Shown here piece by piece: positions 16,834 through 25,707 of a stretch of DNA of 64,000 bases (positions are counted from its first letter, which is position 1; each line of letters begins with the position of its first letter). Source of the DNA: Streptomyces sp. MA5143a (lineage in GTDB: Bacteria; Actinomycetota; Actinomycetes; Streptomycetales; Streptomycetaceae); the NCBI RefSeq assembly GCF_900290235.1, contig NZ_OLMK01000094.1, positions 26,125 through 90,124 of the forward strand, given 5' to 3'. A program made the position numbers and the translations under genes. Below the pieces are notes generated by a model, which was not told where the DNA came from, made no database searches, and worked only from the letters and a program-made list of their open reading frames with translations.

Positions 16834-18075
16834 GTGTCAGGAAAGGTCCTGCGCCTGGTCCGTACGGCGACGGCCACGGCGGTCGCGGCGGGCACACTCC
16901 TCACGACGGCACCCGTCCAGGCCGCGGCGGCCCCGCTGCCACCGCCGCCGGGCGACTCGGCCGGACCCGCGCCCGACAGCGACATCGCCGTACCCACCGC
17001 CGACGACGACACCGCCGGGGCCACCGCCGACGACGACACCGCCGCCGGCGACGCCCGCTCGGTGGCCGGGCTCCTCGCCGATCTGCGGCGGCTGTTCCAG
17101 GAGGCGGAGGAGGCCACGGAGGCATACAACGCCACCGAGGAGGAGTTGCGGAAGCAGCGGGCGGAGGTGGCGCGACTCGACCGGCGGCTCAGCGCGGCCC
17201 GGCTCTCCCTGCACGACAGCCGGGGCGCCGCGGGGCGGCTGGCCCGCCAGCAGTACCAGAACAGCACCACCGACCTCTCCCCGTACGTGCGGCTCCTCCT
17301 CGCCCGCGATCCGAACCGCGCGCTGGAGCAGGGCCATGTGATCGGCCAGGTCGCCCAGGAGCGCGCGCAGACCGTGGAGCGGATGACCGGCAGCGAGCGG
17401 ACCACGGACGCCCTCGCCCGCCGGGCCCGCGCCGCCCTCGACCGCCGGCTCACCCTCACCGAACGCCGCCAGGAGGTACGCGACGCGGTACGCAGCCGTC
17501 TCGGCGAGGTCGAGCGGCTCCTCGCCTCCCTCACCGCCGAGCAGCTCGCCGGGATCGAACGCCTGGACAGGGACACGACGGCCGAGGCCCAGCGCAGGCT
17601 CGTCGCCTCCGGCGCGCTGAGTTCTGTCCGGCCGCCGACCCGCACCGGGGCGAAGGCGCTGCGCTACGCGGTCGCCCAGATCGGCAAGCCGTACAAGTGG
17701 GGCGCCGAGGGCCCGAAGGCGTACGACTGCTCGGGGCTGACCTCCCGTGCCTGGTCGCACGCCGGACGCCGCATTCCCCGCACCAGCCAGGCCCAGTGGG
17801 CCCGCCTCCCGCGCATCCCCCTCACCAAGCTGCGCCCCGGTGACCTGGTCCTGTACTACCCGAAGGCCACCCATGTCGCGCTCTACCTCGGCAAGGGCCT
17901 GGTCGTGCAGGCCCCCCGCCCCGGTACCACCATCAAGGTCTCCCCGATCGCCGCCCACCCCCTCCTCGGTGCCGTACGCCCCGATCCCAAGGCCAAACCC
18001 CTGAAACGGTTCGACCTCCCGAAGCTCCCGAGGGCGGCGAAGAAGGGCTCGGACACGGGCTACAACGTGTGGTGA
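16834..18075 (+). CDS. Secreted NlpC/P60 (C40) peptidoglycan endopeptidase
   Basis: GTG 16834 opens a 32-residue signal peptide (cleavage near VQAAAA). An acidic Asp/Thr/Ala repeat (about 50-73) and a coiled coil (about 80-250; EEATEAYNATEEELRKQRAEV) follow, then the C40 domain. Catalytic Cys lies in AYDCSGLTSRAW (about 299), His in THVALYLG and a third polar residue near AAHPLLGAV. RipA-like enzymes of this layout cleave between D-Glu and mDAP in stem peptides; the coiled coil is usually autoinhibitory or partner-binding. The acidic repeat before the coil is unusual. Confidence 0.92.
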   Translation: MSGKVLRLVRTATATAVAAGTLLTTAPVQAAAAPLPPPPGDSAGPAPDSDIAVPTADDDTAGATADDDTAAGDARSVAGLLADLRRLFQEAEEATEAYNATEEELRKQRAEVARLDRRLSAARLSLHDSRGAAGRLARQQYQNSTTDLSPYVRLLLARDPNRALEQGHVIGQVAQERAQTVERMTGSERTTDALARRARAALDRRLTLTERRQEVRDAVRSRLGEVERLLASLTAEQLAGIERLDRDTTAEAQRRLVASGALSSVRPPTRTGAKALRYAVAQIGKPYKWGAEGPKAYDCSGLTSRAWSHAGRRIPRTSQAQWARLPRIPLTKLRPGDLVLYYPKATHVALYLGKGLVVQAPRPGTTIKVSPIAAHPLLGAVRPDPKAKPLKRFDLPKLPRAAKKGSDTGYNVW

Positions 18076-18114
18076 GGGAGGAGCGGCCCCGGCCCGGGGT
18101 CGCTGCCGCGGCGC

Positions 18115-19353
18115 TCAGCCGCCCGCGACCTCCGACAGGTACGCCTCGGTCTTCTCCGCCTCGAAGAAGTAGTTCTCGAAGTCCGCCGGGTCGTCGAAGC
18201 CGTTCGCGAAGCGATCGGCCACACGGGGCAGGGCGCCGGCCGCGCCGATGAGGGTCAGCACGTGCTCCGGAGGCTCCCCGAGCATCGCGTTCGACCACTT
18301 CGTCGCCGGGCCCGCCGTCTGCGTCCAGAACCGTTCGAACGTACGCCGCATCCACGCCTCGTCGAACTCCGCGTCCCCGTGGTCCAGGATGGCCCGCAGA
18401 TACGCCGCCGCGCACTTGGACGCCGTGTTGGCGCCCTGCCCGGTGAGTGGATCGTTGGCCACGACCACGTCGGCGACGCCGAAGGCGAGCCCGCCGCCGG
18501 GCAGACGGGCGACCGGCTGCCGCACGACGGGGGTGTACCGGCCGGCCAGTACCCCGCCGGCGTCGGTGAGTTCGACCCGGCCGGTCCGCGCGTGCTCCCA
18601 CGGGACGAACCGCTCCATGAGGTCCAGGGTCAGGGCGAGGTGCTCGGCCGGGTCGGTGACGCCCTGGAAGACGTCCGCCGGACCGCCGGGCACCCCCTCC
18701 CAGAAGAGCAGGTCCGCCCGCCCGGACGTGGTCAGCGTGGAGGTGACGAAGAGTTCACCTACGCCGGGCACCAGGTTGCAGCGGGCCACCTCGTGGTCGG
18801 GGTGCTCGGAGCGGGGCTCCAGGCCGTGGACGTACGCCGCCGCGAGGGAACGCTGCGGCCGGGTGAACGGCGAACGGGCGGCGTCGCGGGCGAACATGGA
18901 GACCAGCTCGCCCTTGCCCGCGGCGACCAGGACCAGGTCGTAGACCCGGGCGAAGTAGTCGAGGTCGGAGACGGCCGCGCCGTGGACGACCAGTTGGCCG
19001 CCCCGCTGGGCGAACGTGTCCAGCCAGTCGGCCATCTTCACCCGCTGGTCGACGGACTGGGCGTAGCCGTCGAGCCGCCCGACCCAGTCGACGAGCCGCT
19101 CGGCGCCGGGGCCGGAGACGGAGACACCGATGCCCGTCATCCTCGGCGCCTGGGACTCCCAGAAGTTCAGCCCGAGGTCCCGCTCGTGCTGGAGGGCGGT
19201 GTGGAACATGCACTGCGTCGACATGACCCGCCCGTGCCGGATCTCGTCCGCCGTACGGTTGGACATCAGCGTGACCTCGTACCCGTGCGACTGGAGGCCG
19301 AGGGCGAGCTGGAGCCCGGACTGGCCGGCTCCGACGACGAGTATCTTCCGCAT
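18115..19353 (-). CDS. Styrene/indole monooxygenase-type FAD-dependent oxygenase (StyA family), conservon-linked
   Basis: The 412-residue protein starts MRKILVVGAGQSGLQLALGL, a Rossmann FAD motif. It carries the StyA-type substrate-domain features MSTQCMFHTALQHERDLGLNFW and the C-terminal flavin motif FGVADVVVANDPLTGQGAN. StyA enzymes epoxidise styrene or indole using FADH2 supplied by a separate reductase (StyB). No StyB gene is present in the window. It begins 45 bp after the CvnD stop on the same strand and is probably the last gene of the conservon operon, a place where other conservons carry a cytochrome P450 gene. Substrate unknown. Confidence 0.88.
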   Translation of the reverse strand: MRKILVVGAGQSGLQLALGLQSHGYEVTLMSNRTADEIRHGRVMSTQCMFHTALQHERDLGLNFWESQAPRMTGIGVSVSGPGAERLVDWVGRLDGYAQSVDQRVKMADWLDTFAQRGGQLVVHGAAVSDLDYFARVYDLVLVAAGKGELVSMFARDAARSPFTRPQRSLAAAYVHGLEPRSEHPDHEVARCNLVPGVGELFVTSTLTTSGRADLLFWEGVPGGPADVFQGVTDPAEHLALTLDLMERFVPWEHARTGRVELTDAGGVLAGRYTPVVRQPVARLPGGGLAFGVADVVVANDPLTGQGANTASKCAAAYLRAILDHGDAEFDEAWMRRTFERFWTQTAGPATKWSNAMLGEPPEHVLTLIGAAGALPRVADRFANGFDDPADFENYFFEAEKTEAYLSEVAGG

Positions 19354-19398
19354 CCGGACTGGTCTCCTACGCCTCTGTGCCCCGCGCCCCCGCCGGGG

Positions 19399-20157
19399 CT
19401 ACTCGGGGCTGACGGATATCGCGTGGCCGCAGAGCGCGAGCAGGGTCTCCAGCACCGAGGCCCGGTTCCGCGCGTCCATGATCATGACAGGTACATGGGC
19501 GGGCACGGTCAGCGCGTCCCGTACGTCCTCCGGCTCGTAGCGGTCGCTGTCGTCGAACTCGTTGACGGCGACGATGTACGGCAGGCCGCAGCTCTCGAAG
19601 TAGTCGAGCGCGGGGAAGCAGTCGGTGAGACGGCGGGTGTCGGCGAGGACGATGGCGCCGATCGCGCCGCGCACCAGGTCGTCCCACATGAACCAGAACC
19701 GCTCCTGGCCGGGCGTGCCGAACAGGTAGAGGACGAGGTCGTCGTCGAGGGTGATGCGGCCGTAGTCCATGGCCACGGTGGTGGTGATCTTCTCCGGGGT
19801 CGCGGAGAGGTCGTCCGTGGCGGCGCTGGCCTCGGTCATCAGGGCCTCGGTGCGCAGCGGGGTGATCTCGGAGACCGCGCCGACGAGGGTGGTCTTGCCG
19901 ACGCCGAAGCCGCCCGCCACCACGATCTTGGTGGCGATGGGGGCGCGGGACAGGTCCGCCTGCCAGGGTTTCAGGTCCTCCTCGGGCTCCGGCTCGTACC
20001 GGGGCGCGGGCGCCCCGGCCAGGCGGTCGAGACCGCGGGAGGCGGCCCGGGCGAAGCCGCCGGGCCGGGGGGCGTCGACGGTGACGCCCGGGGTGACGCC
20101 GGGCGAGGCGTCGGGGGTGACGCCAGGCGAGGCGGCGTCAGAGACTGCGGAGTCCAC
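19399..20157 (-). CDS. cvnD: Conservon GTPase CvnD
   Basis: The Ras-like GTPase carries P-loop GGFGVGKTT at 82-90, a switch-II-type FGTPGQERF and specificity motif VNEFDD. The first 70 residues are a Pro/Val/Thr-rich extension containing near-repeats of SPGVTPDA/SPGVTPGV, longer than usual for CvnD (about 200 residues). Conservons (cvnA-D) encode a membrane-proximal complex reminiscent of eukaryotic GPCR/G-protein modules. The start overlaps the cvnC stop by 20 bp. Ends 45 bp before the flavin monooxygenase gene. Confidence 0.94.
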   Translation of the reverse strand: MDSAVSDAASPGVTPDASPGVTPGVTVDAPRPGGFARAASRGLDRLAGAPAPRYEPEPEEDLKPWQADLSRAPIATKIVVAGGFGVGKTTLVGAVSEITPLRTEALMTEASAATDDLSATPEKITTTVAMDYGRITLDDDLVLYLFGTPGQERFWFMWDDLVRGAIGAIVLADTRRLTDCFPALDYFESCGLPYIVAVNEFDDSDRYEPEDVRDALTVPAHVPVMIMDARNRASVLETLLALCGHAISVSPE

Positions 20158-20635
20158 TCAGCACCCTTTCCAGCAGAGCGCGGTCCGGCTGTCCCGGGCC
20201 GTGACCTGTTCCGTACACACGGATCTTTCCCTGGTCCGCGAGATCGCTGAGGAGGACGCGGACCACGCCGAGCGGCATCTTGAGCAGCGCGGCGATCTCC
20301 GCCACCGTCCGCATACGGCGGCAGAGTTCGACGATGGCCCGCACCTCGGGCATCACCTTGCCGGTGGGGGAACCTCCGCCGCCGGACGTGTGGGCGGTGG
20401 GCCCGTCCGGCTCCGGCCTGTCGGCCGGGGCCTCGAGTACGGCGACGAAGGTCTCGACGAGCAGCACATGACCGAAGCGGGTGCGGCCGCCCGTCAGGGA
20501 GTAGGGGCGTACGCGGGCGGGTTTGCGGTCCCCGCCGCGCATCGGGAGTCTTTTGTGGGCACTCCGCTGCGGGCCCGGCTTCCTCGCCGAGCCCGGCTTG
20601 GGGGCGCGCGCCCTCGTCTTCTTGGCGCCGCTCAT
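20138..20635 (-). CDS. cvnC: Conservon DUF742 protein CvnC
   Basis: The 165-residue protein has a DUF742 core over about 42-160: VRPYSLTGGRTR, then MPEVRAIVELCRRMRTVAEIAALLKMPLGVVRVLLSDLADQGKI, a winged-helix-like region. A basic Lys/Arg/Pro N-terminus (residues 1-40) and a Gly-rich insert precede it. It overlaps cvnB by four bases (ATGA) and cvnD by 20 bases, so all four genes are tightly coupled. Its role is thought to be bridging CvnB and CvnD. Confidence 0.94.
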   Translation of the reverse strand: MSGAKKTRARAPKPGSARKPGPQRSAHKRLPMRGGDRKPARVRPYSLTGGRTRFGHVLLVETFVAVLEAPADRPEPDGPTAHTSGGGGSPTGKVMPEVRAIVELCRRMRTVAEIAALLKMPLGVVRVLLSDLADQGKIRVYGTGHGPGQPDRALLERVLSGLRSL

Positions 20636-21144
20636 CGCCTGCTCCCGGCCGCCTCGATCTCCTCGGCCTCCAGGGACTTGCGCAGTTCGCTGCGGAGTTC
20701 GGGCGTGAGGACGTGTCCGGCACGGCCGACGAAGAGGGCCATGTGGTACGCGACGACGCTCATGTCGCAGTCCGCGGAGCCATGGACGCCGAGCAGCGAG
20801 CCGTCGCTGATCGACATCACGAAGAGGCTGCCCTCGTCCATCGCGACCATCGTCTGCTTGACCCCGCCGAACTCCATCAGCTTGGCGGCGCCGATGGTGA
20901 GGCTGCCGATGCCGGAGACGATGGTGGCGAGGTCGGCGGCGGAGCCCCGGGGGCCCTGGGGCCGTTCGCCATGGGCCTCGCGGGCCTCGGCGTTGCGGCC
21001 GGGGTCGGAGGAGAGCAGCAGCAGACCGTCGGAGGAGACCACCGCGACCGACAGCAGTCCCGGCACCTCCTCGACGAGGTTGGTCAGCAGCCAGTGCAGG
21101 TTGCGGGCTTCACTGCTCAAGCCGAAGGTACTGGGCGCGGTCAA
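20632..21144 (-). CDS. cvnB: Conservon roadblock/LC7 protein CvnB
   Basis: The 170-residue protein has the roadblock fold: LHWLLTNLVEEVPGLLSVAVVSSDGLLLL, MEFGGVKQTMVAMDEGSLFVMSI and a terminal helix. Roadblock proteins act as GTPase-activating or scaffold partners of the MglA/Ras-like GTPases, here CvnD. A Gly/Arg/Pro insert (about 50-67) sits between the first two strands and the long helix. Four-base overlaps with cvnA and cvnC show translational coupling. Confidence 0.94.
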   Translation of the reverse strand: MTAPSTFGLSSEARNLHWLLTNLVEEVPGLLSVAVVSSDGLLLLSSDPGRNAEAREAHGERPQGPRGSAADLATIVSGIGSLTIGAAKLMEFGGVKQTMVAMDEGSLFVMSISDGSLLGVHGSADCDMSVVAYHMALFVGRAGHVLTPELRSELRKSLEAEEIEAAGSRR

Positions 21145-24083
21145 CTGCTTGCCTCCTCGGAAGTGCCCCCCGTGGTGTCAACTGCCTCTGTCCGGTACTC
21201 CTGTGGCTCGGGTGCCCGTGTCTCGCCCGACTGCTCGGCGATCTCCGCCTCGACGTCACGGCGTCCCTCCCTGGCCCCCTGGTGGAATCCGCCGAGCCGA
21301 CGCCTGAGCTCCTCGGCGTTCACGCCCCCCGCGCGCGGCTTGGGCACCGTGGGCACGGGCGCGGTGATCCGGGGCGTGCGCTTGGGCAGGCCCTTGTCGG
21401 TCACGCGCGGGGCCCTCGCCGAGGTGCGCGCCGCGTCCCCCTCGTCGGCGGCGCGCTCATGGGTGTCGGGGCCGATGGGGTACGGGTCGTCGGCGTCCTC
21501 GTCGGCGTCCTGCTCCGGGACCACGGGAGCGAACAGCTCCATGGTGGTCTCGGAGACGGACTCCGTCGGGGCCCCCGGCGGGTCCTCCCGTACGTTGTCG
21601 TCCTCGTCCCCGGCCGTGTCCGCGTTCCCCGCGCGGAGGGCCGTGTCGGTGTCCGTGGCCGTGTCCGCGTTCCCCGCGCGGACGGCCGCGTCCGTGTCTG
21701 TGGTCGCGTCCCCGTCCGAGGCGGGTGCGGTGTCCTCGTCGTCCGCCGTGCTTGCCGCGTTCCGCGCGCGTCCGGCGGTGCGGGCGGCGTCCCGGGCGAG
21801 CAGCGCCCGTTCCGCGGCCTCGATCAGCGGGTCGCCGTCGCCCTCGGGTTCGCGGACGGCGACGGTACGGGCGGGCAGGGCGCCGTCGTTGGTCTCGGCG
21901 GCGATGCCGGGCAGCGACAGCACGGGCCCGGCGGTGGGCGCCGGCCCGGTGGCGGGCGGGGCCGGTGTCGTGGCCAGCAGCGTCGTGGGCAGGACGACGA
22001 CCGCGGCTGTGCCGCCCGAGGTCTGCTCCTGGAGCTGGACCCGGGTGCCGAGCCGGTGGGCGAGGCGGGCCACCACGTAGAGGCCGAGGCCGAGGTCCTC
22101 GCCGTCCTCCTGGTCGTGGGGGGCGTCGGGGTCGAAGTCGGTGAGGCGGGCGTTGAGCTTGGCGAGCCGGTCGGCGGGGATGCCGATGCCGCCGTCCTGG
22201 ACGGAGACGGTGACCTCGCCGTTCTCCGTCAGCCGGCCGGAGACCTCGACGCTCATCTCCGGCGGCGAGAACGTCGTGCCGTTCTCCAGGAGTTCGGCGA
22301 GGAGGTGGCTGAGGTCGTCGGCGGCGAACCCGGCGATCTGCGCGCTCGGCGGCAGCGCGGCGATACGGACCCGCTCGTAGCGCTCGATCTCGCTGACCGC
22401 GGCGCGCACGACGTCGACCAGCGGGACGGCTCCGGCGTGGTGCTGGATGTGCTCGTGGCCGGCGAGGACGAGGAGGTTCTCGCTGTGGCGGCGCATCACG
22501 GTCGCGAAGTGGTCGAGCTTGAAGAGGGTGGCGAGCCGGTCGGGGTCCTGCTCGCGCTCCTCCAGGGACTCGATGACGGCGAGCTGCCGTTCGACGAGGC
22601 CGAGGGTACGCAGGGCGAGGTTGACGAACGTGCCGTTGATGCTGTGCTGGATCCTGCCCAGGTGGGCGCCGGCCTCGGCGAGTTCGGCGCGCAGCCGATC
22701 GCGTTCGTCGGCCATGGTCTGGCGCTGGCCGATGAGGTGCTTGCGGTCGCCCTCCAGGGGAGCGAGGCGCTCGTGCAGGGCGAGGGCGTGTGCGTGGAGC
22801 GCGTTGACCGAGCGGACGACTTGGGCGAACTCGTCGTTGCGGCCGGTGAACTTGACGGGTTCCTCGGCCAGGGGGTCGCCGGCGACGCGGGCGGAGCCGA
22901 TGCGCAGCACCGCGAGCGGGCGGGTGAGCGAGCGGGCCATGCCGGTGGCGACACCGACGGCGAGGAGCATCAGCGCGCCGAGGAGGGCGACCCGGATCTC
23001 CAGCGCGGTGACGTCGTCGTCGCGCAGTTGGGCGAGGTCCTTGGTGCGCCGGTCGTAGAGAGAGGACTCGGCGCCGCGCATCAGGTCGACGCGGGCGGAG
23101 AGCGCGGCGTCGACCTTGGCGGCGCTGGTGGTCTTCTCGTCGTCGGAGAGGGTGGGCCGGTCGGTGAGGCGCGTGAGGTACTTGTCGGCGGTGTCGGCCT
23201 CGGGGCCGGTGACCGTGGCGTCGTAGGAGGAGCGGGCACTGGTGGGCGCGGTCTCGCGGAAGTGGGCGAGGGCGGCGTCGGAGCGGACGCGGGCCTGCTG
23301 GGCGGCGGCGCCGAGGGCGTCGCGCTGCTTGTCGTCGGCGGCGGAGGAGCCGGTCGTGGTGGTGGGCAGTCCGGTGACCGGGTCGATGACGGTCTGCGTG
23401 GTGCTCGGGACGCTGAGCGCGGCGACGAGCAGCCCACGGGCGGCGGCGGCCTGCTGGACGGCGGTGTCCAGCTCGGCGAGGGCGTACGCCCCACCGCCCG
23501 CGCGGGGCGGCAGCTGCTGGGCGAGTTCCTCGGCGAGCGCGTGGAGTTCGGCGACGACGGCGGTGTACGCCTGGTGCGCTTCGAGAGCGGTGCTCTTGCC
23601 GGAGAGCGCCGCTTTCCGTACGGCGGCGATGGACCGGATGTCCTCGCGCAGCGCGGGGGAGGTGTCACTGTCGGCGCTCAGCTCCGCGACCTGGCGGTCG
23701 ACACGGACGGCGCGCTGCTCGTCGGGGGCGGCCGACTTGGGCCGTCCGGCGGCGATGTACGCGGTGACCTCGTCACGCTCGTCGGCGAGCGCGTGGGCGA
23801 GGGTGAGTGTCTCCTGGGTCTGCTCGGCGAGCGTGACCAGGGACTGGGTGTCGTGCAGTTGCTCCGAGGCGGCGAGGACCGAGGGCGATCCGGCGCCCGC
23901 GATGGCGGCGGCCACGACGGCCACGGCGATGATGAGCCGGTTGCGTACGTGCGCCTTGCGCCCGGTGCCGACGGTGGGGGCCTGCTGCGCCGTCCCCTGC
24001 TGGTTCGGGGAGGCCGCGGAGGCCTTCGAAGCTGCCTTCTTGCCTGCGCGCCGAGGCCGCGTCTTCTGCACCGGTGCTCGCAT
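21141..24083 (-). CDS. cvnA: Conservon sensor histidine kinase-like protein CvnA
   Basis: About 980 residues from ATG 24083 (a TTG at 24125 would add 14). The basic N-terminus is followed by a membrane span (NRLIIAVAVVAAAIAG), a nitrate/nitrite-sensing (NIT) type extracytoplasmic domain of about 300 residues, a second span (LLGALMLLAVGVATGMA), HAMP, a dimerisation helix pair (FATVMRRHSENLLVLAGHE) and an HATPase with GGIGIPADRLAKLN and GLGLYVVARLAHRLG. The final 280 residues are an Ala/Asp/Thr-rich disordered tail with near-repeats of TDTDAAVRAGNADTATD. Upstream signal input of the conservon; a cognate response regulator is not expected in this family. Confidence 0.93.
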   Translation of the reverse strand: MRAPVQKTRPRRAGKKAASKASAASPNQQGTAQQAPTVGTGRKAHVRNRLIIAVAVVAAAIAGAGSPSVLAASEQLHDTQSLVTLAEQTQETLTLAHALADERDEVTAYIAAGRPKSAAPDEQRAVRVDRQVAELSADSDTSPALREDIRSIAAVRKAALSGKSTALEAHQAYTAVVAELHALAEELAQQLPPRAGGGAYALAELDTAVQQAAAARGLLVAALSVPSTTQTVIDPVTGLPTTTTGSSAADDKQRDALGAAAQQARVRSDAALAHFRETAPTSARSSYDATVTGPEADTADKYLTRLTDRPTLSDDEKTTSAAKVDAALSARVDLMRGAESSLYDRRTKDLAQLRDDDVTALEIRVALLGALMLLAVGVATGMARSLTRPLAVLRIGSARVAGDPLAEEPVKFTGRNDEFAQVVRSVNALHAHALALHERLAPLEGDRKHLIGQRQTMADERDRLRAELAEAGAHLGRIQHSINGTFVNLALRTLGLVERQLAVIESLEEREQDPDRLATLFKLDHFATVMRRHSENLLVLAGHEHIQHHAGAVPLVDVVRAAVSEIERYERVRIAALPPSAQIAGFAADDLSHLLAELLENGTTFSPPEMSVEVSGRLTENGEVTVSVQDGGIGIPADRLAKLNARLTDFDPDAPHDQEDGEDLGLGLYVVARLAHRLGTRVQLQEQTSGGTAAVVVLPTTLLATTPAPPATGPAPTAGPVLSLPGIAAETNDGALPARTVAVREPEGDGDPLIEAAERALLARDAARTAGRARNAASTADDEDTAPASDGDATTDTDAAVRAGNADTATDTDTALRAGNADTAGDEDDNVREDPPGAPTESVSETTMELFAPVVPEQDADEDADDPYPIGPDTHERAADEGDAARTSARAPRVTDKGLPKRTPRITAPVPTVPKPRAGGVNAEELRRRLGGFHQGAREGRRDVEAEIAEQSGETRAPEPQEYRTEAVDTTGGTSEEASS

Positions 24084-24125
24084 TCCTGACTCGTGTACCC
24101 ATGGGCCCGGGTGACGTTCCGTCAA

Positions 24126-24441
24126 CTTGTGAGCGTCCCCCCGGTACGGCTCCCGACCCTCCCAGTGCCGGTGGGTGGTGGTCCCGCATCATCAGTCCCG
24201 CCACCCGAAGGAGTGAACATCGCCGGGGAGTTGGCGGGCAAGTTCCCCCGGCTCGTGCCGATGTCCCGCCCGGTCGGCCGGTTGGACGTCGGCGACGCGC
24301 TTTGGCAGTATTCGCCGCCGCGCTTCCCCAGCCACGATCATTCCATGCCAAACCCGGCGCCCGAGTGGGAGGGTCCGCGTCGTACGGCGACCATTGTCGG
24401 CCTTTCGCGGATCTTGTGGAGGGCTCGTGCAGACTGGCCGA
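24126..24441. other. Intergenic region between divergent cvnA and PP2C genes
   Basis: About 316 bp that should hold both promoters. It shows weaker GC bias than flanking genes in parts (for example TTTGGCAGTATTCG near 24300), but I found no convincing -35/-10 pair, operator or small gene. A short frame on the plus strand (24093-24464) overlaps the PP2C start and does not look real. Confidence 0.5.
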
Positions 24442-25227
24442 ATGCGTACGGAACTCGTCTCTGAGCCCGGCCATCCCTCCCGCCCCAACGAGGACTTCGC
24501 GTCGGTCGCGCTTCCCGCCGGGGGACAGGGCGGTGCCGTGGTCCTCCTCGACGGCGTGACACCACCGCCCGCCGACTACGGCTGTCGACATTCGGTCGCA
24601 TGGTTCACCTCCCGCCTCGGCGGCGCACTGATCGAACTGTCCCTTTCGGAACGGGATTCACCCCTGGCCGCGGTCCTTGCGCAGGGCATCTCCCGTACCG
24701 CCCGGGCGCACGCCCAAACCTGTGACCTTTCTCACCCGAGAACCCCACAGGCCACAGTGGTTCTGGCGCGGTGGTCGGCGCGGACGCTGGAGTACCTGGT
24801 CCTCTCCGACTCCGCGCTGCTGTTCGAGGGGCCGGACGGGCTGGTGACGACGGTGCTGGACGACCGTCTGTCCCGGCTCCCGCGGGCCTCCCTCGCCACC
24901 GCCGCGATCGCCGACTCGACGGTCCGCAACAAGGAGGGCGGCTTCTGGACGGCGGCGGCGGATCCGGCCGTCGCCGAGCGCGCCGTCACGGGGGCCGTAC
25001 CGCGCGAACGAGTGCGTTCCGTGGCCGCCTTGACCGACGGGGCGACCCGCTGGGTGGACATGTTCCGCGAGGGCGGCTGGGAGGACTGCTTCACGTACCT
25101 GCGCAAGGAGGGCGCGGCCGCCCTGGTGGAACGGGTCCGGGACCTGGAGGCCGCCGACACCGAACGCCGCTTCCTCGGCCGGGCGAAGACCCACGACGAC
25201 GCGAGCGTGGTGTTCGCGGAGCTGTGA
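24442..25227 (+). CDS. PP2C-like serine/threonine phosphatase
   Basis: The 261-residue protein begins MRTELVSEPGHPSRPNEDFASV, the PP2C opening with a metal-binding Glu/Asp, then VVLLDGVTPP (DG motif), SVAALTDGATRWVD (third motif) and the C-terminal THDDASVVF (DD pair). These four motifs in order identify a divergent PPM-family phosphatase without an attached sensor domain. The start at 24442 directly precedes the conserved region; an upstream GTG at 24394 is less likely. It is divergent from the conservon and is followed by repeat DNA. Substrate unknown. Confidence 0.85.
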   Translation: MRTELVSEPGHPSRPNEDFASVALPAGGQGGAVVLLDGVTPPPADYGCRHSVAWFTSRLGGALIELSLSERDSPLAAVLAQGISRTARAHAQTCDLSHPRTPQATVVLARWSARTLEYLVLSDSALLFEGPDGLVTTVLDDRLSRLPRASLATAAIADSTVRNKEGGFWTAAADPAVAERAVTGAVPRERVRSVAALTDGATRWVDMFREGGWEDCFTYLRKEGAAALVERVRDLEAADTERRFLGRAKTHDDASVVFAEL

Positions 25228-25301
25228 GGGAGCGGAAAGGTGCGGTCACGCGCAGGTGCGCGGGCACGGACCGGTGCGCGGGCACGCGCGGGCACGGGAC
25301 G

Positions 25302-25442
25302 GTGCGGGCACGGGCCGGTGATCCATGGCGCCCCGAAGCCGGCGCAGCCGGGGTGCCGGGAGCCGTGGTGAGGCGCGGTCACCCGGCGCGGCGCGCCATT
25401 CGCGGCGTCAGCCGTCGGCGCCCCGGTTCAGCTGGTGCAGCA
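25302..25442. repeat. Duplicated 141-bp segment, copy 1 (carries marR 3'-end remnant)
   Basis: Matches 25567-25707 with one mismatch (25314 versus 25579), offset 265 bp. Positions 25408-25442 duplicate the last eleven codons and stop of the marR gene, so this copy is a tail without a gene body. It also contains a potential hairpin of GGCGCCCCG with CGGGGTGCC. Confidence 0.95.
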
Positions 25443-25566
25443 CGCGCGGGCACGGGCCGGTACGCGGGCACGGACCGTGCAAGGGCACGCGCAGGTGCGC
25501 GGGCACGGACCGTGCAAGGGCGAGCGCAGGTGCGCGGGCACGGACCCGTGTGCGGCACGGATCGCT
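25443..25566. repeat. Tandem CGCGGGCACGGACC repeats between the two duplicated segments
   Basis: A 35-bp unit opening CGCGGGCACGGACCGTGCAA occurs twice in tandem, flanked by further CGCGGGCACGG cores. The same core also precedes copy 1 (25259-25320). These short repeats are plausible sites for the slippage or unequal crossover that made the 265-bp duplication. Confidence 0.85.
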
Positions 25567-25707
25567 GTGCGGGCACGGACCGGTGATCCATGGCGCCCCG
25601 AAGCCGGCGCAGCCGGGGTGCCGGGAGCCGTGGTGAGGCGCGGTCACCCGGCGCGGCGCGCCATTCGCGGCGTCAGCCGTCGGCGCCCCGGTTCAGCTGG
25701 TGCAGCA
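25567..25707. repeat. Duplicated 141-bp segment, copy 2 (overlaps the functional marR 3' end)
   Basis: Partner of 25302-25442. Its right part, 25673-25707, is the real C-terminal coding end of the marR gene (LLHQLNRGADG); the rest is downstream DNA with a GC-rich hairpin that may act as terminator between the convergent PP2C and marR genes. Confidence 0.95.

Noticed and set aside
21282..24089. 935-codon plus-strand frame opposite cvnA
   Set aside because: Antisense shadow; cvnA motifs and four-base overlaps on the minus strand fix the coding strand.
25228..25672. Possible CRISPR-like array (repeats of GCGGGCACGG)
   Set aside because: Units vary in length and there are no uniform spacers or cas genes; it is tandem repeat DNA with a duplication.
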